Shown in pieces: positions 44,601 through 48,790 of a DNA stretch of 64,000 bases. Below the pieces are notes generated by a model. It made no database searches, was not told the origin of the DNA, and saw only the letters and a list, made by a program, of their open reading frames with translations. The stretch comes from Chelydra serpentina. Taxonomy: Eukaryota > Chordata > Testudines > Chelydridae. The DNA is taken from NCBI GenBank assembly GCA_037349315.1, contig JBAIAC010000023.1, forward strand, positions 40,831,001-40,895,000. Reading direction: 5' to 3'. Within the stretch, counting starts at the first letter, position 1. Each line of letters starts with the position of its first letter. The position numbers and the translations under genes are program-made.

Positions 44601-46557
44601 GTGCCAGGGCATCTCACCGGCCCTCCCAGCCACCCCAGCCCTCCCCTGCCCGGTGGTGGGAGCCGGTGGCGACAGAGAGTTCTTTGCTCCCCCCGGGAGG
44701 CCACGCCTCGCTGGGAGAGCTGGGGCAGAGCGTGAGGGCTGCTGTCACGGACCCACAGGATCGGGGCCATGGCCCCAGCTTTGGAACAGTCTCCGGGAGG
44801 CCCCCTGCAGCGTGCCAGACCCCCGAGGGGTCTCATCTTCCTCCAGGGTGAGCCCTACGGCTTCACCGCCTCCTTAGGCTGGGCCTCTGGGCCTGCAGCC
44901 CCCCCTGCTTCCCACGTGAGCTCCACTCGGCGAGGCCCACTGAGGCAGACCCCTGAGGGAGACCTGTACAAACTCAGGGGGCAACGCAGCCCCCCGCCAG
45001 CACCCGCAGGGCGCTAAGCCAGCGCTGGCACCCAGACGGGTTTATTAGTCAATGGACGCAGCACGGGGCGTCCTTGGTTAGCCCAGAGAAAAGACAGTTA
45101 CAGCCTGGGCCATCTTGGTCAGCCAGAGCCCCAGCCCCCCCCACCCCCCCCGGTGACCTCTCTGTGTCTCCCTTCAGGTGAGGGCCCAGACTGCTCCCCA
45201 CAGCCCACACGTAACTTCCACCTCCCCTCCCCCCAGCCTTTGTTCCCCAGCTGGGCAGACACGGCTCGGCATTGGTATCAAAGTCCCAGTGACTGGGTTT
45301 CCCATTGTCTTCTCCAACGCTCCATTGATATGGGGCCAGAAGCCATGAGTCTCTGAGCCTCCGCAGAGAACAAACAGCCCTTTCTGCCCCCTAGATAGCC
45401 CTGCCACATATAGGGAAACTGAGGCACACACCAGCTTGGTAACCATATTACAGAAAATCCCCCCCTCCTCACACCTGGTCCCCGGGGTTCAGCAGTCCCT
45501 GGCTCTGTGCAGTAGGGCAAAGCGGTGGCACAGGGAACTGCACCTGCCAGGCACTGAGTCAGCTAGGCAGGCAGACGGGGGCGCGGGGGGCCATTGCCAG
45601 CCTCGGTGCTGCTCCGAGGGCAGGCCGGACAGCACAGGGTACTGCCCCCAAGCACCGCGCTGGGCCCTGCGCCCCGAGGGATCCGGGAGCGCGCGGCTGG
45701 CGGGGAGACGCCTGTGAGCCGCCAGCCCCAGCAGCTCACTTCGGGCCCCGCTCTGTCCCGCAGGCGGCATGAGGCCCAACACCATCGTGTTGGGCTTCTA
45801 CGACAGCGCGGAGCCGCGGGACGGGCTGGCGCCGCTCCCGGCCTTCGAGGGCGTCGAGGAGATGGCGCTGCGGAGCTTCCCGCCGGTGCGGGGGGCCGCG
45901 GCCCCCAGGAGGCTGTCGCCCCAGGAGTACGTGGCCGTGGTGGCCGACGCGGTGAAGATGCTGCGGAACGTGATGCTGGCCCGCGCCTTCGAGCACTACG
46001 ACAAGGCGCGGGCGCCCGCCATCGACGTCTGGCCCCTCAACCTGCTGCGCCCCGACAGCGCCCGCTACGCCGACACCTGCAGCCTCTTCCTGCTGCAGAT
46101 GGCCTGCGTGCTCAGCATGGTGCGTTCCTGGCGCCGGGCCCGGCTCCGCCTCTTCCTGTGCGTGGACACCGGGGCCAGGACCCGCGGGCAGGAGGACAAG
46201 CTGCGCCAGCTGCTGAAGGAGCTGCGCATCCAGGCGGCCATCCACACGGTGCCCTGGGACGCCGTGGTGGCCCTGCACTGGCAGAAGCAGCAGGAGCAGC
46301 GGGCCAGGCCGGCGGAGGCGGCCATGAACTTCCCGGGCAACGCCACCTGCATCTCCGACGAGTACCTGAGAGCCGCCAACCGGCTGATCCTGGAGCAGAG
46401 CCCCTCGCCCACCATCCGCTTCCTCTACCTGCCCCGGCCCCCCGCCGACACCAGCCTCTACCCCAGCTACCTGCATCAGCTGGAGCTGCTCACCCAGGGC
46501 CTTGGCCCCACCTTGCTGGTGCACGGCGTCAGCGCCGTCACCAGCACCGAGCTCTAG
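8521..46557 (+). CDS. SLC12A9: SLC12A9 gene, 12 coding exons, 5' partial
   Basis: Joined coding segments: 8521-8655, 9306-9443, 10540-10839, 11590-11697, 11793-11904, 18389-18546, 23779-23861, 29644-29768, 41287-41479, 43827-44001, 44208-44354, 45764-46557. All have GT-AG boundaries and matching phases, giving 821 residues plus TAG. With the missing first coding exon (about 60 residues in the human protein) the total is near 880, slightly below human SLC12A9 (about 914). Residues 1-450 are the multi-pass permease core from TM2 onward; 451-821 are the cytosolic SLC12 C-terminal domain. Family signatures visible include GGAYYMISR (residues 42-50), [15 protein letters not shown] (213-227), [13 protein letters not shown] in exon 6 and LVHGV near the C-terminus. 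From family knowledge, the protein (CIP1) was described as a partner and modulator of other cation-chloride cotransporters, and more recently as a lysosomal ion (ammonium-chloride) transporter. Identity is secure; transported ions cannot be read from this sequence. Residue numbers in other entries start at the first whole codon in the window (8523). Confidence 0.96.
8656..8663 (+). other. U12-type 5' splice site
   Basis: GTATCCTT, the GT-AG subclass of U12 donor. Pairs with U11 and then U6atac snRNA in the minor spliceosome. Confidence 0.9.
9287..9295 (+). other. U12-type branch site
   Basis: TTCCTTGAC, complementary to the U12 snRNA branch-recognition sequence, with the adenine at 9294 placed 11 bases before the intron end. 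Confidence 0.88.
9306..9443 (+). CDS. SLC12A9: SLC12A9 window exon 2 (TM3)
   Basis: Completes the split tyrosine codon (T|AC) and codes for [15 protein letters not shown], a conserved cation-chloride cotransporter stretch. A membrane helix follows ([20 protein letters not shown], about residues 60-79), ending VDIFGVPL. The acceptor gcgcag lies 11 bases after a U12-type branch-point adenine. The donor gtaagt is a strong U2-type site. Confidence 0.96.
9444..10539 (+). other. SLC12A9 intron 2
   Basis: 1096 bp, U2-type. Contains a MIR-like SINE remnant near 9713-9830 ending in gtgcctcagtttccccc. The rest is unremarkable GC-rich sequence with C runs near 10205-10228. Confidence 0.8.
10540..10839 (+). 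CDS. SLC12A9: SLC12A9 window exon 3 (two TM helices, glycosylated loop)
   Basis: Residues 92-190. Two long hydrophobic segments (about residues 109-131 and 134-156) are separated by the short polar link YAKAT. An extracytoplasmic loop follows with two closely spaced N-glycosylation sequons (NGS at about residues 168 and 174), then FTGF, a motif also present in the human protein. The donor gtgggc is acceptable but not strong; a 35-bp tandem array begins about 20 bases beyond it. Confidence 0.96.
10840..11589 (+). other. SLC12A9 intron 3
   Basis: 750 bp, U2-type. About three quarters of it is one C-rich tandem array (separate entry), starting about 20 bases after the donor. The last 150 bp before the acceptor are non-repetitive. 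Confidence 0.85.
10859..11420 (+). repeat. 35-bp C-rich minisatellite filling intron 3
   Basis: Unit CCGGCAACCCCTCACCCGGC followed by CTGACCACCCCCTGC. Nearly identical 35-bp spacing from 10886 to about 11096, then progressively degenerate and variable in length to 11420. Roughly 15 units in all. Confidence 0.9.
11590..11697 (+). CDS. SLC12A9: SLC12A9 window exon 4 (signature motif)
   Basis: Residues 192-226. Reads [20 protein letters not shown], then [15 protein letters not shown] (completed by the next exon). This is the most diagnostic signature of the SLC12 permease core, at the unwound-helix ion-binding region of the APC fold. Phase 1 at both ends; acceptor ctggcag and donor gtgagg. Confidence 0.96.
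11698..11792 (+). other. SLC12A9 intron 4
   Basis: 95 bp, the shortest intron. G-rich after the donor (gtgaggagggggcagggcgg), with a C-run acceptor tract ending ccccccccacag. Confidence 0.9.
11793..11904 (+). CDS. SLC12A9: SLC12A9 window exon 5 (TM helix)
   Basis: Residues 228-263 plus two bases of an arginine codon. [13 protein letters not shown] is the typical cytosolic loop after the FNGCTGI motif, followed by the helix [20 protein letters not shown] and TCD. The preceding intron is only 95 bp. The donor is gtacgt. Confidence 0.95.
12226..12757 (+). repeat. 52-bp minisatellite, 10 copies
   Basis: Core GGAGCTGGGGCCCTGCAGCG present ten times, followed by TGGCCGGGCAGTGCCGGCGC with variants. 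Most units also contain the palindrome CCGGGAGCCTCCCGG. Open in several frames on both strands, which explains long chance ORFs. Confidence 0.95.
12772..12915. promoter_or_regulatory. AT-richer repeat-free island (candidate element)
   Basis: Immediately after the 52-bp array, composition shifts: gttaattttccactctggaa, ccataaatcggg, gttatagctgtcagcggcta, atatcgtaatgcac. No repeat recognised. Conservation not testable here; function is inference. Confidence 0.3.
13940..14110. promoter_or_regulatory. AT-rich island with TAATTA sites (candidate element)
   Basis: TAATTA at 13957-13962 and TTAATT at 13967-13972 within a 70-bp AT-rich stretch, then gctaatttatctcccacc and ttgttaaaatccaattaaag. Non-repetitive, unlike the surrounding GC-rich sequence. 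Looks like a homeodomain-bound noncoding element; inference only. Confidence 0.35.
15342..15535. promoter_or_regulatory. Repeat-free island (candidate element)
   Basis: Contains tttgattaaccc, gctatcgatcgg, gcagcaattggctcagctgg and gagagcaattagaggg. CAATTAG and ATCGAT-type words recur in the other islands of this gene. Function inferred. Confidence 0.3.
15761..16125 (+). repeat. 86-bp tandem repeat, 4 copies plus partial
   Basis: TTGGCCTGTCACGGACCCCC recurs at 15761, 15847, 15933 and 16019, exactly 86 bp apart, with a diverged start at 16105. Each unit is itself a doublet of two related CATCAGGGACCC/GTCACGGACCC halves, and looser copies extend back to about 15600. Confidence 0.93.
16218..16305. 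promoter_or_regulatory. Short AT-richer island
   Basis: Between two minisatellites: gttaacaagcaataaacaca then gcaataacaaacccc. On the + strand it holds an AATAAA (16250-16255), which could act as an intronic poly(A) signal, but no GT-rich element clearly follows. Confidence 0.25.
16455..17665 (+). repeat. 36-bp G-rich minisatellite, about 33 copies
   Basis: Unit GCGGGCAGGGCCCTGCGGGG then GAAGGGGGTGCGGAGA, with variants (GAC for GCA, occasional one-base deletions of G). Because 36 is a multiple of three and the unit has no stop in any + frame, all three + frames stay open for hundreds of codons, as does one minus frame. These are not genes. Confidence 0.95.
18389..18546 (+). CDS. SLC12A9: SLC12A9 window exon 6 (TM helix, [13 protein letters not shown])
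   Basis: Residues 265-316. [13 protein letters not shown] is an extracytoplasmic segment also recognisable in the human protein. The helix [20 protein letters not shown] and [15 protein letters not shown] follow, the conserved CCC-family helix and cytosolic loop. It is separated from exon 5 by a 6.5-kb intron and from exon 7 by a 5.2-kb intron, but phases join exactly. Donor gtgagt. Confidence 0.96.
18585..20198 (-). mobile_element. ERV-type LTR, minus orientation, interrupted
   Basis: Starts TGTAACGATGCTGG and ends GTCACA, giving TG...CA ends; 1614 bp including a 542-bp insertion (19046-19587). It matches 49688-50725 along its whole length. On the minus strand a TATA-like ATAAAAAG lies near 19760 and the tail region contains the R/U5 part. 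No clear target-site duplication. A non-coding remnant; no viral protein-coding region was seen. Confidence 0.82.
19046..19587 (-). mobile_element. Second LTR nested in the first
   Basis: 542 bp, starting TGTGGGGGAGTC and ending ATTCCGTCAC, inserted in the 18585 LTR and flanked on both sides by TCAGGC (19040-19045 and 19588-19593). On the minus strand AATAAA lies at 19119-19124 and the U3 begins with a TGACGGAATGGGAC-like word. A different LTR family, known to me from turtles. The uninterrupted sequence of the host LTR in the copy at 49688 proves the insertion. Confidence 0.82.
20416..20625 (+). mobile_element. Inverted fragment of the same LTR family (U3 end)
   Basis: TGTGATGTTACTGAC at 20416 and the following 200 bp are the reverse complement of the 3' part of the copies at 18585 and 49688 (gtatagatcattggtgcaac, aaggtcctgtagtggcatca, tatgattatgctgtctgtat). 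It is truncated near 20625. Confidence 0.8.
20930..20985 (+). repeat. MIR-like SINE tail
   Basis: acaggactccagggtgcctt followed by gtgcctcagtttccccatg, the conserved 3' core of MIR-type SINEs. Short and diverged. Confidence 0.4.
21236..21310. promoter_or_regulatory. Small repeat-free island
   Basis: accggttgctgatgtggttc, cgatccgattggctcccg, gttgattctaaagcgatg: CpG words mixed with ATTGG (inverted CCAAT). Only composition supports a regulatory role. Confidence 0.2.
21733..21893. promoter_or_regulatory. AT-richer island (candidate element)
   Basis: caatcactaaacccc, gtagtttatgttctcgctgc, cattggcggcatgaaatatt, ctcgctaatgcatgcagctg, cttaaccgtttgcatcgcgg. Contains ATGCAT and TTTGCAT (octamer-like) words, no repeat. 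Function inferred. Confidence 0.33.
22292..23036 (+). repeat. 83-bp tandem repeat, about 8 copies
   Basis: Recurring block GCTCTAGGGGGCGCTGTGCT / GCAGGGAGTGGAGGGGGGCC / CAGTAGGGGAGGGCTGCCCC / TCTGTCAATGCTGACCCCAG at about 83-bp spacing, with a second variant (GGGGGCGCTCTCCCCTCTGA) interspersed. Confidence 0.9.
23779..23861 (+). CDS. SLC12A9: SLC12A9 window exon 7
   Basis: Residues 318-344, ending in phase 0. [16 protein letters not shown] is the cytosolic loop, with the SRGGNPW motif shared with the human protein. [11 protein letters not shown] starts the next helix. At 83 bp it is the smallest coding exon, isolated between introns of 5.2 and 5.8 kb. Donor gtgagt. Confidence 0.95.
24105..24222 (+). 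repeat. MIR-like SINE
   Basis: Begins ccttgtggttaaggctctgg gctgagattc, continues with the gggatctgg / actcctggtgggacctt body, and ends gtgcctcagtttcctgcctg tgaaacgggg, the standard order of an ancient tRNA-derived MIR/CORE-type SINE. Confidence 0.6.
24956..25112. promoter_or_regulatory. AT-richer island (candidate element)
   Basis: ccgccaaattggacaaatag, acgtaatggtaaaaaattgc, cccattagccggcagg, ctcagtcctgattgcaggc, ggataacaatccatttctgg. Several CCAAT/ATTGG and AACAAT words; not repetitive. Function inferred. Confidence 0.33.
25226..25297. mobile_element. Hairpin MITE-like repeat
   Basis: Two 23-bp arms, 25231-25253 and 25270-25292, are reverse complements with two mismatches (AAAGGGATTTAGG...CCTAACTC), separated by 16 bp. 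I recognise this foldback unit as a common repeat in turtle and crocodilian genomes. Confidence 0.75.
26345..26470. promoter_or_regulatory. Small island (candidate element)
   Basis: gcgtttttcttcccccagag, tcaatcggatcacaag, cccattagctgcggcc, gctgagaattgcctcaag. Weak compositional evidence only. Confidence 0.2.
26985..27225 (+). repeat. About 67-bp tandem repeat, 3.5 copies
   Basis: GGGGGCTGCGGGTCGGGAGT / GAGGGGCACTGGCAGAGCTG / CGTGGGGGGCTCAGGGCTGG repeated from 26985, with an earlier degenerate copy at about 26920. Confidence 0.88.
27475..27668. promoter_or_regulatory. AT-rich island split by a G19 run (candidate element)
   Basis: gctaactgaattataaatca aaggcaaacgg, then a run of 19 G (27541-27559), then acactccattagagcagcca, gcgctattaagctcc, cccaattgcttaaatgggct gaataatc. 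AATTATAAATCAAAGG contains a TCAAAG TCF/LEF-like word. Non-repetitive apart from the G run. Confidence 0.38.
27893..28375 (+). repeat. 49-bp minisatellite, 10 copies
   Basis: Unit CCCTTTACCCCAGGGCTGGG / CGTGGTCCAGACGCCCCCCT / GCATGTCC counted ten times. A variant type (GGCCCACACGCTCCCCTACA) is interspersed at the first and fifth unit, showing a higher-order pattern. Confidence 0.93.
29644..29768 (+). CDS. SLC12A9: SLC12A9 window exon 8 (TM helix)
   Basis: Residues 345-385 plus two bases of an arginine codon. [12 protein letters not shown] is followed by the helix [21 protein letters not shown] and KWASAPNFR, the conserved end of the helix pair. The donor is GTACCC, matching the consensus poorly at +4 and +5, and it precedes the longest intron (11.5 kb). 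Confidence 0.95.
30478..30715. promoter_or_regulatory. AT-rich island (strong candidate element)
   Basis: gggtaatgagcatttatgag, cctggttaaaaagcttttgc, ccttgagcaaataccatttt, agccaggaaaaaaaccc, accacccaatggaaacacaa, ggtgggaaatttatggctcg, ccattagcggtaattaaacc (TAATTA 30703-30708). A 240-bp repeat-free block in a GC-rich intron, with CCAAT and homeodomain-like words. A 17-C run (30454-30470) sits just upstream. Confidence 0.42.
33100..33175. promoter_or_regulatory. A-rich island with TTAATTA
   Basis: gcgaaataaaaaggggattt, TTAATTA at 33123-33129, then cagcaaaaacaacaattaga gaaaataac. About 70 bp, sharply bounded by C-rich sequence. AATAAA at 33106-33111 could be a cryptic poly(A) signal. Confidence 0.35.
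33978..34098. promoter_or_regulatory. Island with ATTAGC/TAATTG words
   Basis: gagagcaattttcccagctg, gctgcattagcgcagg, gagatggtaattgccggc, cctaatggatgttgtgatta agctcttattatggag. Non-repetitive; regulatory role inferred. Confidence 0.35.
34571..34890 (-). repeat. Four tandem units of a MIR-like core, about 83 bp each
   Basis: GAACCCAGGAGTCCTGACTC recurs near 34573, 34657 and 34738, with a variant near 34823. Each is followed by CTCTGCTCTAACCCACTACA and a GAGCTGTGCATA link. The unit resembles the reverse strand of the tRNA-unrelated body seen in MIR-type SINEs, here tandemly amplified. Confidence 0.75.
36360..36890. promoter_or_regulatory. 500-bp AT-rich block (strong candidate element)
   Basis: Flanks of the 41-bp array contain two related words, taatgaattgtttatgacc (36365) and taataagttgtttataagc (36421). 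After it come taatgaattacttggagaca, tatttgcttgggagaagtaa, gttgtgattatattgtacca and cttgtaattgaaacc. No mobile element recognised. Longest AT-rich block in the gene. Confidence 0.45.
36485..36730. repeat. Degenerate 41-bp tandem array, 6 units, phased CCAAT-like cores
   Basis: Units start at 36485, 36526, 36567, 36608, 36649 and 36690, each exactly 41 bp, aligned without gaps. Shared positions: GAG at the start, GAG(C) at 8-11, and C(A/G)TTGG at 20-25 in every unit (ATTGG in units 1, 2, 5; GTTGG in 3, 4, 6). Units are diverged elsewhere, so the array is old yet kept its length and core. Confidence 0.8.
37022..37132 (+). repeat. MIR-like SINE
   Basis: ggatcccggactccagggtt ctgatcctgtctttg, then gctttgcctcagtttgccca cctgtgaaatggggacgatg: the MIR core and its characteristic 3' segment. 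Confidence 0.65.
37845..37950. promoter_or_regulatory. Symmetric island with two AATTAGC sites
   Basis: Inverted repeat GGGATCGTT (37849-37857) and AACGATCCC (37899-37907) encloses two direct AATTAGC copies (37872-37878, 37891-37897). Non-repetitive elsewhere. Looks like a paired homeodomain site arrangement; inference. Confidence 0.4.
38270..38440. promoter_or_regulatory. AT-richer island (candidate element)
   Basis: gagcgctaattactaagtgg atgggaattgacag, then ggatttaatgatccagacac attttaaaggaaaataagcc ccgaatttgg. Ends at a C run (38443-38457). Contains TAATTA and TTTAATGATC words. Confidence 0.36.
38455..38575 (-). repeat. MIR-like SINE, minus strand
   Basis: tggggaaactgaggcccgg, then cacagccagtggcagagctg, then gactcccagccccatgcccc ctgctc: the reverse complement of the MIR 3' half. 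Confidence 0.65.
38795..38975. promoter_or_regulatory. Island with CpG and ATCGAT words
   Basis: cttgattacgcgcggggagc, gaaggataaaatgccttccc caatcgatcactgctgctgc, cggtgattggcaggcc, gagccattgcattccgctca. CCAAT and ATTGG words; not repetitive. Confidence 0.3.
39480..39832. promoter_or_regulatory. AT-rich island with TTAATTAA (candidate element)
   Basis: ggagcgtttatgaggatcga, cgctttattattcacctttt ttccctttgg, ttaaatcttcccaagcaata, tatcgctccgacagcgg, TTAATTAA at 39755-39762, gccttttaataacatgcacc. Interrupted by one C run. Among the best enhancer-like candidates by composition. Confidence 0.42.
39910..40766 (-). mobile_element. Solo LTR with 5-bp target duplication
   Basis: 857 bp with TG...CA ends (TGTCACGGACTCCC ... 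CTTCACA), flanked by CTCAT at 39905-39909 and again at 40767-40771. The start resembles the LTR at 44743, suggesting a related family. No internal viral genes adjoin, so it is a solo LTR. Orientation minus is inferred from the end similarity, not from a clear poly(A) signal. Confidence 0.82.
41287..41479 (+). CDS. SLC12A9: SLC12A9 window exon 9 (last TM helices)
   Basis: Residues 387-450. [18 protein letters not shown] leads into the hydrophobic stretch [20 protein letters not shown] and the leucine-rich segment [27 protein letters not shown] then marks the start of the cytosolic C-terminal domain. Phase 2 entry and phase 0 exit; donor gtaagc. Confidence 0.96.
41480..43826 (+). other. SLC12A9 intron 9
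   Basis: 2347 bp. Contains a short triple repeat GCGGGCACCGTCCTAGCA near 41860-41905, an LTR (42568-43382) and a terminus-like scrap of the 1951 MITE family (ggtagggtgaccagac, 43451-43466). Otherwise GC-rich and featureless. Confidence 0.82.
42568..43382 (-). mobile_element. LTR copy, same family as 44743-45473
   Basis: Parallel landmarks with 44743-45473: gccagacccccaaggggtct, ccgcctccttagcctgg, gtttatcagtcaatcggaca, ggttagcccagagccc, cactgatatggggtcagcc, gggaaactgaggcacaca. Diverged; ends are approximate and no target duplication is seen. Confidence 0.78.
43827..44001 (+). CDS. SLC12A9: SLC12A9 window exon 10 (start of C-terminal domain)
   Basis: Residues 451-508. Reads [20 protein letters not shown], then [20 protein letters not shown] and [14 protein letters not shown]. 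This is the first beta-alpha part of the SLC12 C-terminal domain, including the family's D-R-K-x-H-V-K-F-W-R-P motif. Acceptor gccgccag, donor gtgaga. Confidence 0.96.
44002..44207 (+). other. SLC12A9 intron 10
   Basis: 206 bp, U2-type, donor gtgaga, acceptor ctccccccag. Nothing else recognised. Confidence 0.9.
44208..44354 (+). CDS. SLC12A9: SLC12A9 window exon 11 (C-terminal domain)
   Basis: Residues 510-557. Reads [40 protein letters not shown] and QLLFISGL, matching the SLC12 C-terminal domain. The intron before it is 206 bp and the one after 1409 bp, the latter carrying an LTR. Confidence 0.95.
44355..45763 (+). other. SLC12A9 intron 11
   Basis: 1409 bp, half of it an LTR in minus orientation (44743-45473). 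The final 290 bp up to the last coding exon are GC-rich and unremarkable. Confidence 0.85.
44743..45473 (-). mobile_element. ERV-type LTR, minus orientation
   Basis: 731 bp with TG...CA ends (TGTCACGGACCCACAGG ... CCTCACA). On the minus strand a canonical AATAAA lies at 45041-45046, about 300 bp from the U5 end as expected for an LTR. The best-preserved of three related copies. No flanking duplication is evident. Confidence 0.82.
45764..46557 (+). CDS. SLC12A9: SLC12A9 window exon 12 (terminal coding exon)
   Basis: Residues 559-821 and the TAG stop at 46555-46557. [15 protein letters not shown] opens the exon. [43 protein letters not shown] and [10 protein letters not shown] follow in family order, and it ends [18 protein letters not shown]. 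The open frame is uninterrupted, very GC-rich and CpG-rich. The variable stretch between roughly residues 735 and 765 looks shorter than the acidic linker of the human protein, explaining most of the length difference. Confidence 0.96.
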
Positions 46558-47260
46558 CCCGGCCCCCGGGCCTGGCCCAGCAATGGGCAAGGGGGCTGCG
46601 GCGCTCAGCCCGGGCCGGCTCAGGGCCTCCGGGTCTGGATTCTCTAGCAGAGAACCCCCTAGGCTCTGCCCCCATGCCGCCCTCACCCCGGGGCGCCCTA
46701 CACACACCCCGCGCTCACTCGGGTCTCCTGCACCCCCACTGCTGCTCTACCAGTGGGGCGATGTGCCAGTCACTCCCAGTCCTGGCAGGCCCACAGCCCC
46801 TGGCCTGGCTCCTGGCCCCGCTGGTGCGGTGTGGGGACGAGGCCCTGGCAATTCCACAAGCCAAAGCACGTGCGGCGGTCACTCGGCTAATGCCCAGCAG
46901 AGCGGCTGGGATGGGGGCTCAGGACGCCTGGGTTCTCGTCCCAACGCCGACCGTGGGCGAGTGGTTGAACTGCTCCGTGCCCCAGCTGGAGAACTGCTCA
47001 GCCCCCAGGAATCTTGGGCACCAGCCGGCCCAGGGGGTGAAATGCCGGTTGGCATGAGACACGAGGAGCATGTGACGAGCGCCCTGGAGTCTCTGCGCTC
47101 CACGGCAGGCTGGGATCTAGGGAGCGTGGAGGGGAACAAGACCCCAGCAGGGACAATGGCCCCAGCCCAGCATGGACGACGGGCAGGACCTGAAGCTGCC
47201 AGTCACTTCATTTGCACTGAAACGTGTTACTGAAATAAATCTGCCATGGGAGGCTCCAGG
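46558..47260 (+). other. SLC12A9: SLC12A9 3' untranslated region
   Basis: About 700 bp from the stop codon to just past the poly(A) signal. The cleavage site is not visible directly; its end is an estimate. It includes a MIR-like stretch near 46905-46995 (gacgcctgggttctcgtccc, then a degraded cctcagttt-type core). Confidence 0.7.
47234..47239 (+). terminator. SLC12A9: Polyadenylation signal AATAAA
   Basis: Canonical AATAAA 677 bases after the stop codon, followed within 50 bases by a G/T-rich stretch (gggttagtgagtctctgggt) suited to CstF binding. No earlier canonical signal is seen between the stop codon and this site. Confidence 0.85.
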
Positions 47261-47679
47261 CAGAGCCCTGGCCTGGGTTAGTGAGTCTCTGGGTTTGATG
47301 CTGTTCCCACATCTCCAGCTGTCCCCCACGTGCCCACCGGCAGCCTGACCCCGCCCCGTTTGCTGCAGGCGTCCCAGGAAAGGAGAGTTTGCAGGGGGAT
47401 CATGTCGCTTTGGGCATGGTCCCGGGGAGTTTCTGCCAGGCGGGACGGGCAGCCTGGGAGAAAGCGCCCCGGTGGGCGATGGAGGCTGGCAGCGTGGGCT
47501 GATGGGAGGTGAGCGTCAGGGAGAGGTGATGGGGCGGGTGGACCAGGATGGCGAAGACCAGCAGCTGGCGTGCGCTGTGCTGGAGAGGGGGGAGCGAAGA
47601 GACGGGTGGCGTGGCCCCAGTGCCGGGCTAGGGGAGAGTGTTCTCCATGGGGACGAGGGGGAGTTTGCCAAGGCCGGAG

Positions 47680-48410
47680 CAAAGGAGGCGGCCATGAGGG
47701 AGGTGTCCGCGGGGAGAGCCGGGGAGAGCGAAGGAGGCGGCCGTGAGGGAGGTGTCCGCGGGGAGAGCCGGGGAGAGCGAAGGAGGCGGCCATGAGGGAG
47801 GTGTCCGCGGGGAGAGCCGGGGAGAGCGAAGGAGGCGGCCGTGAGGGAGGTGTCTGCGGGGAGAGCTGGGGAGAGCGAAGGAGGCGGCCGTGAGGGAGGT
47901 GTCCGCGGGGAGAGCCGGGGAGAGCGAAGGAGGCGGCCGTGAGGGAGGTGTCCGCGGGGAGAGCCGGGGAGAGCGAAGGAGGCGGCCGTGAGGGAGGTGT
48001 CCGCGGGGAGAGCCGGGGCGAGTGAAGGAGGCGGCCGTGAGGGAGGTGTCCGCGGGGAGAGCGAAAGAGGCGGCCATGAGGGAGGTGTCTGCGGGGAGAG
48101 CTGGGGAGAGTGAAGGAGGCGGCCATGAGGGAGGTGTCCGCGGGGAGAGCCGGGGAGAGGGAAGGAGGCGGCCGTGAGGGAGGTGTCCGCGGGGAGAGCC
48201 GGGGAGAGCGAAGGAGGCGGCCGTGAGGGAGGTGTCCGCGGGGAGAGCCGGGGAGAGCGAAGGAGGCGGCCGTGAGGGAGGTGTCCGCAGGGAGAGCCGG
48301 GGCGAGTGAAGGAGGCGGCCGTGAGGGAGGTGTCCGCGGGGAGAGCGAAAGAGGCGGCCATGAGGGAGGTGTCTGCGGGGAGAGCCAGGCCGAGAGCGAA
48401 GGAGGCGGCC
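47680..48410 (+). repeat. 49-bp minisatellite, 15 copies
   Basis: Unit GAAGGAGGCGGCCGTGAGGG / AGGTGTCCGCGGGGAGAGCC / GGGGAGAGC, counted 15 times by GAGGTGT(C/T)GCG or CCGCG. Most are 49 bp apart; two shortened units lack the GAGCCGGG part. It begins about 440 bp after the poly(A) signal, G-rich on the transcribed sense strand. Confidence 0.95.
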
Positions 48411-48499
48411 GTACCTGGGCGGCGAGTTTCAGCCGTGTGTCCGGACAGGAGAGGCCGTACTGAGACCCGCTGTGCACAGGGCTGGCGCGCCCACTAGGC

Positions 48500-48790
48500 G
48501 ACCCTAGGTGGTCACCTAGGGTGCCACGATTTGGGGGGGGGCGCCTGGCCGTGGCTGCTGCCCGTCTCCGCAGCTGAGCCGGGAGCTGAGGAGGCGCCGC
48601 GGGCAGGGGGTGGAGAGCCGCGGGGGGTGGGGATTGGCTGCCGCAGGGGGGTGTTAGCTGGCGGGGGTGGTGTTAGCTGGGCGGGGGGGAGAGGCCACGG
48701 GGGGGACGGTGGTGGCTGTGGGGCGGGCGCAGGGCTGGTGCAAGGAAGTTTCACCTAGGGCGCGAAACTTCCTTGCACCGGCCCTGGCTG
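48500..48790. mobile_element. Hairpin-ended repeat (turtle MITE-like)
   Basis: Ends in a near-perfect inverted repeat: arms 48730-48752 and 48764-48786 pair over 23 bp with one mismatch around an 11-bp loop. The left part has ctaggtggtcacctagggtg, itself a palindrome-like word repeated in the loop region (cacctaggg). I recall similar ggtgcaaggaagtttc repeats in turtles. Confidence 0.65.

Noticed and set aside
47278..48477. 399-codon minus-strand ORF
   Set aside because: Translation of the 49-bp array (LSPRTPPSRPPPS-like periodicity), not a gene.
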